The notes beneath the pieces were generated by a model. The model did not search any database. It saw only the letters and a list, made by a program, of their open reading frames with translations, and was not told the origin of the DNA. From NCBI GenBank assembly GCA_015179125.1, contig WHVA01000302.1, positions 62,001-126,000 of the forward strand: a DNA stretch of 64,000 nt, written 5' to 3'. Shown one piece after another: positions 31,845 through 42,299 of the stretch. Made by a program: the position numbers and the translations under genes. The stretch's first letter is position 1, and each line of letters begins with the position of its first letter. Source of the stretch: Gautieria morchelliformis. Its lineage: Eukaryota; Basidiomycota; Agaricomycetes; Gomphales; Gomphaceae.

Positions 31845-34301
31845 TCAGTAGTTTTCTCTGTTTCCCCTGTTAGGTGGTCTCTCATCAGTAAAGTATGGAT
31901 TCACATTGTTTCTGACACCTGTTCTCGTGATCAATTCGCTCACGTCTGCGATTTCTCCGGTGTGTCCCTGTTGTTCCCATGTTGATGGATCGTCGCTGGG
32001 GAAGTATTTGTATGTATGCTCAAGGTCTCCTCTTTCTATCACTGTGCAGGCCGCCGTGAAGCTCGGGCATGTTCTGTCCCAGGAGGCGTGCCCTGTCGCA
32101 CTGCAGTTGACGCATCTGAACCGGTCGGGGTCGGTCTCCTCGCAAGCTGCTGTTCTGTGGTCTTTCGCGCACGTGCCGCATCTGTTTGGCTTGTTGCACT
32201 CTGCGGCCATGTGTCGGGCGTTTGTCATGACCGGTTTATTTCTCCTACCGCGCTACCTCCATATTCCCCCTCGTCACTCCCTAGCATCTTCGCCAGAGTT
32301 CGCCGCACCCACCGATCACTCCCTCCCCACGTCCACTCTACTCGCTGTTCGCCCCATTCTCCGAACCGCTATTCGCTACTCACGCATTTCGCCAGGAGGC
32401 ACGCCATCAAATATGATCGATACCAATCACCCGGCATGATGGTTCATCATTAGCCCCATCATCTTCTTAATCCAACCCCATTGGGTGTTTGTATGGCCAA
32501 TGCGTGTTCGCAGGGCGTCCCTCCTATAGGTCGTGCGTGATCAACCCAGTAGACCAAGAGTCCGTGCAGGGTAGCGTGTATGCGGGTCCCAAGACATGGT
32601 TTTGTCCATAAGTGCTTTCGCCCCTTTACTCCCCGCCATTTCATGCTCGCATTCTTCCCTCACTCTATTGTATGTTTATTCCATCTCCTTAGTATCATGA
32701 CTGCCCACCCCTATCCAACCCTGACTCGTGATGGCCTCTTTCCTATTCACTGATACCGTACAAGCATTCGATATAAGTAGTTTACATTCACATGTATATT
32801 CTCCAGTTCAATTATCATACGTCGTCCATCTTGTGCAAACTTGACCTCGCTGTGATCATTGTCTTGAGCCTCTCCTTGAAGATTTCTATCTTCGACCAGC
32901 CAAGGACTTAGGCATCACTGGTGAGTTCTCATACTTCATCTTCGTTACCTTAGCCTTCAAACTACTTTCTGTGCTGTTGGCGAAGGGACCGTCGAAACTT
33001 AGACAGCCCTTCCGCAATATCTTGCACGTTACGTCGTCAAGTGCTGCGAGCTATTTCGCTACGACTGTAGATAGGGCGAGCCCCGTTCGGGCAACCCTCT
33101 TGTTCCGTGAACATTCATCGGTTCACCTATTCGCCGAACGGCATAATTATTCGCACAAGTTATTCGGGCATTCGCTGTGTTCACTAATACACGATATTAA
33201 CGCCTAAAAACCAATCTTGACAGCGTTGTGCCTTTGGCATTTCAGACATCTTTGTGGTTTGCGTTTCATTCTCCTGGCCCACACTCTTTTGCCTGCGATT
33301 ATGAGCCCCTCTCTGATGCTTTGGTTCGCAGCCTCAACTGTTGTGAACTTGGCTATTACGTGGGCCGTTCTCTGACCTTCCGTTTGGCGTTGGACTGGTT
33401 TTATCCATCGGGTGGATATCAAGGTATCGGGTGGGAGTCTTGAGTCTCGTTCAATCTTTTTGATTTCTGCTAATGCATCTGGTGAGTGGCTGATCGGAAC
33501 ATATTCAACTACGACCGATACTGCTCTATCTTTAATTATAGTGGTTCCGCTGAACTTGTCCAAGAATGTCTTCTTGTGGGCTTGCATCCACCTGGCCACC
33601 GCTACGTTGTTTAGCTCAAAAACGATGCCACTGTTCGTGAGTTTCTTGGCCCTCAGGAACCGGATTTCGGATTCGCTGCGTGATTCTTCAATCTGTGCAA
33701 TCGCTTCGTTTGCCTTGGTCACCAACTCTTGTTCTGTTAGCTTGCTCAAGGTGTTGCGTGCCGCTTCTGGGTCTCTGTCTACTAGTATCTGTCTCTCCTT
33801 GGCCTTGGCTTTCGCTAGGTTGTTTGGGTGGGAGAATGGTACGTTGCCCTTGAGCACTGCTGCATATGTGGTGGCCACTGCATCTCCACCCACTTCCTCT
33901 CCTGTGCGCACTTGTCTGCTGTATGAGTCTTCCACCTGTTGGTGGGCTTCCTCCGCAGTGGCTTTGGCTACTTCTGTTGTGCTCTTGATCACTTCCAGCG
34001 TCACGTCCATTTTGGTGAAAGCCAGGTCTAGCTGATTCTAGATATGTTGCAGGACGGCGCTACTGGCATTTTTTGTTGCCTCTTCCAGCATGAGAATAGA
34101 GACTGATCTTATCCCTTCCTGTAGTGGTTTTCCTGACGTGCTGTGAGCTAGGGATAGCAGTATGTAACTTAGCTTCTCTAATGACGCCGCGTCATCCTTC
34201 GCTATGAAGCCGTTTTGGTCTAGGAAATGTCTGGCCTGGTCTTGGTTGCGGACACTCGCTCCAGGTTCCGCCAGGAGGTCAGATCTGGTCCTATTGCTCA
34301 C
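31845..34301 (-). pseudogene. LINE 1 ORF1 (Gag-like), split by LTR B6
   Basis: It starts MSNRTRSDLL (34301). A TAG (34038-34040) follows QHI, probably CAG to TAG. The next frame, 33223-34010, is helical and charged with VVVEYVPISHSPDALAEIKK and ARRMKRKPQRCLKCQRHNA. Here B6 intervenes (32223-33222). The reading resumes RHMAAECNKPNRCGTCAKDH then RCVNCSATGHASWDRTCP, giving three CCHC-type knuckles. ORF1 proteins bind LINE RNA. It ends at 31845, about 150 nt before ORF2. Removing B6 and one target copy restores the frame, leaving one nonsense codon. Confidence 0.86.
32223..33222 (+). repeat. solo LTR B6 in LINE ORF1
   Basis: Exactly 1000 bp, TGTCATGACCGG to CAATCTTGACA, with perfect duplication GCGTT (32218-32222, 33223-33227). 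It disrupts the first zinc knuckle of ORF1 right after CQRHNA. Confidence 0.95.
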
Positions 34302-34310
34302 TTGGTGGCT

Positions 34311-34982
34311 GCTGGTTCACGTTCTGGGCTGTGATGTGGCGGGTGGGGGGGGGGTCTGTGCTCGGCGGCATGTGTTTTTTGCTCTGCTTCTTTTTGTGGA
34401 AGTGTGGATGCTGTTGCCGCAGTGCTGCTGCGATGCTTCCTGAGGATGTGGGTTGTGTGTGTGTAGAGGAAAATGGTTTTGAGTTTTTTGGGTGTGGTGA
34501 TTAGCGTGAGCAGGTTTTTCCCATTACTTGTTGATTCAATTACTTGTATAAAACCCCCCCATGTATGCTCTTTGTTTCTGCAATCATATAATCAACTTTG
34601 ATATGTGAATCCCCTCGCATTGTCTCCTGTTCTTAGCACAGTGAGTCTTGCAAGTCCTCCATCTCTCTCTGCCTTATGATACTCTATCTTCCGCCTTTTC
34701 CGACCTCCATTCTCTGACTTCTGACCCCTGACCCATTCGACTAAGCTCAACTCCTGAACCCTCCCTACCTCTGCTTCTTCCACTCTCCAATAATCAATAC
34801 CGAAATACATAGGACAGTAGTTCATTGGGGCACAACACATAAGTTGAAGCCACTGTCCTTTTAGTTCCGTTCTCCAGGATTTCCGATACATAACACAACT
34901 TGCCTGTATCTTATACACTATATCAGCCTAGTCCTACTGAGCAGAAAACTCTTACTGGTAATAGAACCAAGAGAGAAGATTG
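34311..34982. other. LINE 5' region and flank of copia 2
   Basis: 34311-34500 is G/T-rich leader upstream of LINE ORF1. A TATA-like ACTTGTATAAAACCCC is near 34540 and may be an LTR or promoter fragment. A minus frame 34592-34918 (108 codons) has plausible composition but no domain. The last 5 bp (GATTG, 34978-34982) are the copia 2 target duplication. Confidence 0.4.
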
Positions 34983-35479
34983 TGTGGAGGACAGGAATTA
35001 TAGGCAGTAGGAATGGACTTCTTGTTCAAAAGAATAGACTAGAAAACAATTCACTCTCTCAGTGAATTTAGTTGTCACTATAAATATATTATACACTACC
35101 TAGAAAACAATTCACTACAGAGGATTTCTAGGTTAATAAATCGAAAGAATGCTAGACTAATTTACTTGCCTCTCTCAGTGAATTTAGTTGTCACTGAGAG
35201 AGGGGGAAACTGTTTCACTGCGCATGTACTACTACCCGGCCCTTTAGCGCCCAAGAGCTCGCGCGTCGAAGTCATTTCAGACTCCGCTGGGTGCAGCCGC
35301 TTGTGAAAGTAGGAATAACAAAATGAAATAGAGAGATAGGGAGTGAGTGGAAAATTTCGAAAATAACCAGAGAAATGGATGCATAATACAAGAACAAAAT
35401 GAGAAGAAATTGAGAAACCACACAACAAATTGGATATATTATGCTTGATTTTGGTGCAGGAGCATAAATGCACCCAACA
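34983..35479 (-). repeat. copia 2 3' LTR
   Basis: 497 bp; plus-strand ends TGTGGAGGAC and CACCCAACA. It appears the same as the LTR at 39785-40281: every base compared by eye matches, and a 103-codon chance ORF is conserved in both. It contains direct and inverted repeats of CTCTCAGTGAATTTAGTTGT. Confidence 0.95.
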
Positions 35480-35492
35480 CGCCCCCTCAAGC

Positions 35493-38400
35493 TTAATATA
35501 TTCCGATTTGCTCGTTGAGGATCTTCACTCTAGGACTAGGAAGTCCTTTGGTGAGGATATCTGCCAACATTTGTTCGGTTGGCAAATAAACGAGCTTGGC
35601 TTGTTGATTTTTGATTATATCTCGAAGGAAATATAATCTGATGTCGAAATGTTTGGTTCTCGTGTGTTGTTGAGTGCCATACGTGATGGCAATGGCTGAT
35701 TGATTGTCTGAATAAATTTTGATGGGTCTGTTCAGTGGTTGGAATATTTCAGAAATAAAATGGCGCATCCAAAGAGCCTCTTTGCCCGCATGGGTCAGGG
35801 CGACGAATTCGGCTTCAGTTGATGAGAGGGCTACTATCGACTGTTTCTGGCAACTCCATGAAACAGTGCCTCCATCAATCTGAAATAAGTATGCCGAATA
35901 CGAACGCCTATGACTCTGTGAACCCCAATCCGCATCTGAATACCCCATCAAGCCATCTCGATTTCTTCCAAGTGTGAGCTTGTAATGCTTCGTGCCTTTC
36001 AAATATTTGAAGACACGTTTGACTGCATTCCAATGTGTGCCACCTGGATTTTCGAGGAATTGCGAAAGCAATGACACCGCAAATGCAATGTCAGGTCGAG
36101 TGGCTACAGCTGCCCACATCAGTGATCCTATAGCTTGCCTGTACGGAAACTTCGACATGGCTTTCTTGCCTCTCTCTGTAGAAGGACATTGGTCTTTAAA
36201 TAATTTTACGGCTGGATCAAGAGGCGTAGCGTAAGTCTTTGCATCTTCGAGATTGAATTTTTTGATGATCTTCTCGATGTATGCAGGTTGTGAAATTGCA
36301 ATAGTTTTCTTCTGCCAGTCTCTTTCGATTTTGAGATTCAATAGCCAATGAATCTAGCCTAGATCTTTCATACTGAAGACCTGAGCAAGATCTCGTTTGA
36401 CTTCGTCCAGGACTGACTGATTCTCAGCTGTGATGGTGAGATCATCCACAGCTGTTGCAATGATCACATGCCCCTTTCCGCCACGTCTATAAAATACAGC
36501 CCCATCTGTGGCTGACGTAGTGAATCCTAATTTGTGGAATTCACCACTTAGACGTTTGTACCATTCCCTTCCAGATTGTTTGAGGCCATAGAGTGCTTTC
36601 TTCAAAAGTAGCACTTCGTCTTTGTCTCCATAGAGTGCTTTCTTCAAAAGTAGCACTTCGTCTTTGTCTCCAGACTCATATCCATACGGCTGCTTCATGT
36701 AAATAGGTTCAGGTAGTGTAGCATTGAGGTATGCATAGTCCACGTCCATTTGATGGATAGGCCAGTCATTCCTAGCAGCAATGGCGCATATGATCCGTAG
36801 GGAGGATAACCGAGCAACAGGTGAGTATGTCTCATCATAGTCGACTCCAAACTTCTGTGTGAAGCCTTGGGCGACCATTCTTGATTTAGGCATTATTGGT
36901 TTCCCTTCTGGATTACGCTTCCAAAGGTAGACCCATTTATTACCGACAATATTGGCTCCAGGAGGTGGTCTGGCTCGTTCCCACACTCCCTTGTCGATTA
37001 GGGCCTCATACTCTTTGTCCATTGATTTCTTCCATATAGGATTATTCAGAGCTTCGTCTGCATTGCTAGGTTCAATTTGACTCAAATCCGGCGCCTTGTT
37101 ATTGTTTTGACCGTCGGTTAGAAATGCACTGATGGCACACTCATAGCTACTGATGCCATCAATCTCGGAGGATAATTCTTGGTCGAATAAAACTTCTTTA
37201 TGGTCCTCAACGTCCTCGTAAGCTAGCGTAGTCATATGTGCGCCAGCTTGTCTCTGAGTTTGAGATCTTGTTACGGGACCTGATGGGGCCGGCTGCACTT
37301 GTTGTTGACGGATCCTTTCGCTTCTCCTTATCGGTTCAGCTTCTCTAGGTCTGTCATCAACTCCCTGAATAGGTTGCAGCTTTTCAAGATATTCCTCTGG
37401 TGCATTTTCATCAATTTCTTCGATCTTTGCCTCTTCGCTGACTAAGCGACCGGGCACAGGCACTGATGCCGGAATGGCCTTCTTCTCTTCTCTAGACGTA
37501 GGTAGCTTGGATTCCTCAATAGAAATGATTGGGACCTTTCCCTTCTTCATCTCTGAATCAAACACAACATTCCGCTTGACAGAAACTTTGTGCGAGTCAG
37601 GCCAATAAACATAATGACCATGGCTCTGCGCAGAAATTCCTATCCACCGAGCTCTCTTGGCACGAGCTGCCAATTTATCTCCCTGAGTGACCTTAACATA
37701 GACTTCGGTTCCCCACGCGTGAATGTCTTTGAGATTCGGTTTCTCATGGTGGATCATCTCATAGGGCGTTTTATCCGGTAGAGCCCTTGTGTGCGTCCTG
37801 TTCCTAAGATAATTGGCATGCTGTATTGCATAGCCCCATAATATCTTAGGAAGGCCTGATTCTAACAGCATGGCACGAGTTCTCTCAGTGAGAGTTCGGT
37901 TCAGACGTTCGGCAACACCATTAGACTCTGGTGTGTCGTGTACCGTCAACTGATGCTTCGTGCCTTGTTTGGCTAGATGCTGTTCGAATTCAGAGCTCGT
38001 ATATTCGCCCCCTCGATCAGAAACAATTGCCTTGATGTGCACATTTCTCTGTCGAAGCATTAAAGCCTCATAGAGCTTGTACTTTGAGAATGCTTCTGAT
38101 TTGTTCGCCATGAGATAGATCACCGATTCTCTTGAGTAATCATCGATAAAGGAGACATAATATGACTTCTTATCGATTGTGAGGTGCCTTGCAGGTCCCC
38201 AGACATCAGAATAAATTCTGTCACCGAATTTTGATGTCCGGTCTCTGGGTTCTCGAGGAAGAGGTTTGCGTGCAATCTTGGCCTGAATACACGCATCACA
38301 GACAATTCTATCGCCTGTGGAGCTCAGTTCAATGCCCAATATCATGCCATGAGTTAATAGATGTTGTAGGGACTTCTGTGAGATGTGCCCCATTTTTTGA

Positions 38401-39779
38401 TGAATTTCCATGGCAGACAAACACATATGGGCTTGAGCACTTGGTGACTGGAGGTCTAGGCGATATAAACCATTGACCTTCGGTGCTTGCATCAATACCT
38501 TTCCAACAGCGTTAGATATTGTGCATTTCTGGCCACCGAGTCGAATGTCGTAGCCAGCATCATCGCACCGACCGATCGAGACGAGGGTAGCAGCAATTTT
38601 TGGAGCATAATATGTATCTTGCAATGTGACTTCTACTGTTTTATCTCCAACCTTGTTGGATAATACAAGCAGTCCAGAACCGAAGGCATCAAAAGTGCCT
38701 TTGTTGGCTGCTTGGATAGTCCTCGGCTGTGAGAATTGACAGTAGTTCCTCAATAAATTTTTATGAGGAGTCATATGCGATGTCGTTCCGGTATCGAGTA
38801 TAACTATAACTCCTGAGGATGTGCTCAGATTGAAATTAGAGCACTCGTCAAAATTGGTGAAGGCAAGATGCCCATCACCACTTTCCTCAGAAGAGGACTC
38901 TTCTTCGGCAACATTCGCTTTTGCTTTACCCTTCTTCTTCTTCTTGGCTTTGGCTTTTTTCTTCTGACGTGGTCCTTGACCTTCTTTACCACCTCCTTTA
39001 GCCCAGCAATTTTCGATAGAATGTCCAGGCTTTTTGCAGTTGGTGCATATATGCGCCTTCTGCCCCTTCTGGTCCTTCTTAGTAGATGAACCAATAAACA
39101 CCTGCTCTTCTTGCGGGAGTGTTTTCTTCCTGTCATACTGAGCCTTTAGTACCCTAATAATATTATCAGGGACCAATGGCATCCCGCATTCTTCAAGCGA
39201 AGTGGTAAGGGCGTTCATGACTGCCTCATAGGATGGTGGAAGTGACGCAAGGATGATGTCCATAAATTCTTCTTCGGAAACTCTGGCTCCCATCTCATTA
39301 AGACGAGCATATAGGTCTTGGGCCTTGTCCAAATGATCTCTCAAGTCTCCATCCTCAGGACATCTCATACTGCGGAGTTGTCTCTGCAGGCTGGTGAGGA
39401 CCATCTTGGGCTTTTTGGTCATCTCATTGACCAGTGCATCCCAAGTCTCTTTTGCTGTCTTCTGCTTCTGTAGCATCAGGGCTAATGACTCTGACACTGA
39501 GACGATGATTTGGGTCTTGGCTTGTCCTTCTCTAGCAAGGTATCTCTCCAGCTTCTCCTCAGCCTTATCCATCTGAGTTTCCTCAGCTTCTGTAAGAATA
39601 TGGCCTGGGGGCATAACTGGAGGATCAGGAGGTCGAGTGACTCTCCCTTCTACATGCTTGAGTAGATTTTTGGACTCGAAATAGCTGATGAGAGTGGCTC
39701 GCCACAATGGCCAATTACTTCCATCAGTAGCAAGCTTCTCAACACCCAATAGCTTCTCAGAAGTATCTCCGGGGCCCAT
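35493..39779 (-). pseudogene. copia 2 Gag-Pol polyprotein, one nonsense codon
   Basis: The 1141-codon frame starts at 39779, only 5 nt after the LTR, within the primer-binding site. Gag is about 1-240, with knuckle CTNCKKPGHSIENC near 245-258. Protease has ILDTGTTSHMT near 326. The pre-integrase zinc segment is HQKMGH ... CDAC near 458-500. Integrase carries D, D and E in YSDVWGP, SDRGGEY and GVAERLN (about 520, 588 and 620). RT starts near 930 (NKWVYLWKRN), with VDYAYLNA and AVDDLTI (about 1112). TAG at 36354-36356 follows MKDLG, where related elements continue with an acidic residue. RNase H follows in the same frame (35493-36353: YSDADWGS, STEAEFVAL, YSDNQSA). The RT also holds a 42-bp in-frame duplication (36586-36669). 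Confidence 0.95.
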
Positions 39780-39784
39780 AACCC
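39772..39784 (-). other. copia 2 primer-binding site overlapping the gag start
   Basis: On the minus strand GGGTTATGGGCCC directly follows the LTR end. It is complementary to the initiator tRNA-Met anticodon arm (half-tRNA priming as in Drosophila copia). The gag ATG is the ATG inside this site. Confidence 0.8.
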
Positions 39785-40281
39785 TGTGGAGGACAGGAAT
39801 TATAGGCAGTAGGAATGGACTTCTTGTTCAAAAGAATAGACTAGAAAACAATTCACTCTCTCAGTGAATTTAGTTGTCACTATAAATATATTATACACTA
39901 CCTAGAAAACAATTCACTACAGAGGATTTCTAGGTTAATAAATCGAAAGAATGCTAGACTAATTTACTTGCCTCTCTCAGTGAATTTAGTTGTCACTGAG
40001 AGAGGGGGAAACTGTTTCACTGCGCATGTACTACTACCCGGCCCTTTAGCGCCCAAGAGCTCGCGCGTCGAAGTCATTTCAGACTCCGCTGGGTGCAGCC
40101 GCTTGTGAAAGTAGGAATAACAAAATGAAATAGAGAGATAGGGAGTGAGTGGAAAATTTCGAAAATAACCAGAGAAATGGATGCATAATACAAGAACAAA
40201 ATGAGAAGAAATTGAGAAACCACACAACAAATTGGATATATTATGCTTGATTTTGGTGCAGGAGCATAAATGCACCCAACA
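39785..40281 (-). repeat. copia 2 5' LTR
   Basis: 497 bp, TGTGGAGGAC to CACCCAACA on the plus strand; the partner of 34983-35479. In minus orientation its end CCTCCACA abuts the primer-binding site. Confidence 0.95.
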
Positions 40282-40286
40282 GATTG

Positions 40287-41343
40287 TTGAGTTTTCTCAC
40301 AGTAACATATGCTTTGAGGCAAATTGGGTCAGGCTGAGAGTCTGACAGCATTTGAAAGATATTGTGAAAAGGTCACAGCAGCAGATTCAAGCAGGCTCAT
40401 GTGCAATGTGTACTGCACATCTGTGACTCAGTCAGATACTAATTGGACATTGACCTTAGTATCTGAACTCTTTGAGGCCCAATATTGGGATGCAAGATGG
40501 TATCTCTAAAATTAATGAGACACTTTATAAGGTGCATATAGTGCATAGGGAAGCATAGGGACTCTGAACCCTGGCAAGATGTGTCCACCATAATCCCCTC
40601 AAAATAAAACTGTTGTGTCCTCATGGATAGTGGTGGCATGAAAGACTAAGAACTGTTGGTAGTAGAGTGGATTGAGAGTAAGATTCAGACTTCTACTCAA
40701 AGTCCAATCGAGTCTGAGTGTAAAAACAGATAGATAGGGAGAACACAATGTGTGTATCCCCTTCAGTGATAACTGCACAAGGTTGTGCGTTGCAAGATTC
40801 CAAATAGCTTCGAAAGGTGAGTTCTAATTGACTGGGGACTTTGGATGTACAAGCTGAGGTATTTATCTAGCTACGGGATGTGCTGGGGTGCGAAGAGTGG
40901 AGGAGTGATGTATGGGTTGACTCGAACGTCTGGACTTGAGGGAACGGTGGTCCAGATGCAGCGGTAACTAAGAGGCTTGTCTATCGAATGAGAGGGAATG
41001 TAGATAGCCATGTGTATCAGAAATGTGGAGTGTAGTTATGAAGGATAGAAAGGAATATGGAAGGAATGTAAATGAGTGGCTAAACGTCTAGTCTCTGGAT
41101 CAGCACACCTCAGGCTCGGGCTTTGTCTCAGACTGGGGTGGATCCATGGGTACTGGATCAGGGTCAAGTTGGCAGGGTGATGGAGACGTCAGGGTGTGTC
41201 GTGCGGACATTTGTGGGCTCGGATGGGTATGGTTGTTGTGAGTAGGGGTGTGTAGGCGACGTGGGGTAGCATATATGCGGTTGTTGGATGTTTGTGCTAT
41301 GTTGTAGTGGTAGTGATAGGCTTACTAGCATCTTTTATGACAG
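40287..41343. other. possible family-C-like LTR and decayed sequence
   Basis: 40287-40650 has broken protein-like frames and no identified gene. From TGTTGGTAGTAG (40654) to about 41342 the sequence has the G/T-rich middle and the AAGATTCAGAC...AATCGAGT-type end seen in C2. It could be a further diverged inverted LTR, but neither ends nor a duplication could be confirmed. Confidence 0.35.
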
Positions 41344-41509
41344 GTGGTAGGGTATTATGAGAGGGAGAATTATGTAACTCCACAGCGCTATTTGATGCTC
41401 ACCTTACTCCTGCTCCCTCCCTCACACCCGCACCCCCACCCAAGGATTGAGTTGCCCCATTCCACAGGGTTAGACTCCCCTCACTCACCCATGACTCCTC
41501 ACAACCCCA

Positions 41510-41828
41510 CATCAGCAGCTGGGTCACCTGGGAGCAGGAGCGCAGGATGCGCTATCGTCTCCCACTCTCACAGGCCACCAGGGCATGGCCGTATCGCCAC
41601 CGCATCTGGAACATACCCCAGTGTGTGGGAACACACGGTGCGGTGGTGCATCGAGCCCTTGCCCGCACCCGATCCTGATCCCAGCACCGATGCAGACCTG
41701 GACCGCACTGCCGACCAGACACATATGCACCCAGCAACAGGGCGGAGCTCTACGCCAGCGCCAACGTGGACGAGTGGGGCGCAGACCCCATTACCTCCCT
41801 GGACTCCGCCTCCACCTCCAGCGCTGCG
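41510..41828 (+). pseudogene. unidentified coding fragment
   Basis: A frame other than the longest ORF looks protein-like. After a possible acceptor (CACATCAG, 41515) it reads WEQERRMRYRLPLSQATRA and later SNRAELYASANVDEWGADPI, ending ITSLDSASTSSAAP. A stop lies between them near 41675. The overlapping 209-codon ORF (41344-41973) has low-complexity Pro/His composition and is less credible. Family unknown. It abuts repeat-unit copy 1. Confidence 0.3.
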
Positions 41829-42002
41829 CCATGCATCACTTATAGTTATGATCAAAGCTTATGATTTAGGACCAACAGCTGTTCGCCCCAGGCATTCTGG
41901 TGTATTTGGGGACTTGATCAAGGGTGAGTGTGATAGACTGCGCCCAAAGCTAGGTGCAACCTGCTCCATTTAGAAATATGTGCGATTGCCTAAATAGACG
42001 TA

Positions 42003-42068
42003 TAAGCTATTCAGGCATTCGCTGTGTTCACTAATACAGAATATTAACGCCTAAAAGCCAATCTTGAC
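42003..42068 (+). repeat. LTR B7, 3' tail only
   Basis: 66 bp matching the end of the B family (CGCTGTGTTCACTAATACAG ... CAATCTTGACA). It is fused on its right to a copia LTR fragment. Confidence 0.8.
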
Positions 42069-42069
42069 A

Positions 42070-42256
42070 ACTTGGTGCTCAAAAGAATAGACTAGAAATC
42101 AATTCACTCTCTCAGTGAATTTGGTTGTCACTGTCATTATATTATACACTACCTAGAAATCAATTCACTACAGGATTTCTGAGTCAACAAGTCGAAGAAA
42201 AATAAGACTAATTTACTTGCCTATAATTTCTGTCCTCTACAGGGTTATGGGCCCCG
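42070..42256. repeat. scrambled copia LTR fragment with primer-binding site
   Basis: 42082-42222 matches copia 2 LTR in plus-strand order (AAAGAATAGACTAGAAATCA ... TTTACTTGCCT). 42223-42241 then matches the LTR terminus in the opposite orientation (CTGTCCTCTACA), followed by GGGTTATGGGCCCCG. The two pieces are therefore joined tail to tail. Confidence 0.7.
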
Positions 42257-42299
42257 TATTTTGAACCCACCGCTGCTGTTGCAATGGATTAAATGTGGA

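Larger units (their letters stand above)
30769..34310 (-). mobile_element. Tad-like LINE (LINE 1), 3'-truncated
   Basis: The minus-strand order is ORF1 (34301-31845, with CCHC knuckles, split by LTR B6) and ORF2 (31692-30769, AP-type endonuclease). ORF2 ends at LTR B5 before the RT domain. ORF1 knuckles plus an N-terminal endonuclease in ORF2 is the plan of fungal Tad/I-type LINEs. The 3' tail is not present. Confidence 0.85.
34983..40281 (-). mobile_element. nearly intact Ty1/copia element (copia 2)
   Basis: 5299 bp with 497-bp LTRs at both ends and perfect 5-bp duplication GATTG (34978-34982, 40282-40286). The minus-strand body encodes Gag-PR-IN-RT-RNase H in one frame with a single in-frame TAG. 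The PBS adjoins the 5' LTR (39772-39784) and the polypurine tract adjoins the 3' LTR (35480-35488, GAGGGGGCG on the minus strand). The two LTRs appear identical by eye, implying a recent insertion. Confidence 0.95.

Noticed and set aside
35162..35473. 103-codon ORF present twice (35162-35473 and 39964-40275)
   Set aside because: It lies wholly inside the two identical copia 2 LTRs, so its conservation only reflects LTR identity.
41344..41973. 209-codon plus ORF
   Set aside because: Composition is Pro/His low complexity, while a different frame of the same DNA looks more protein-like. It also crosses into the 4-kb repeat.
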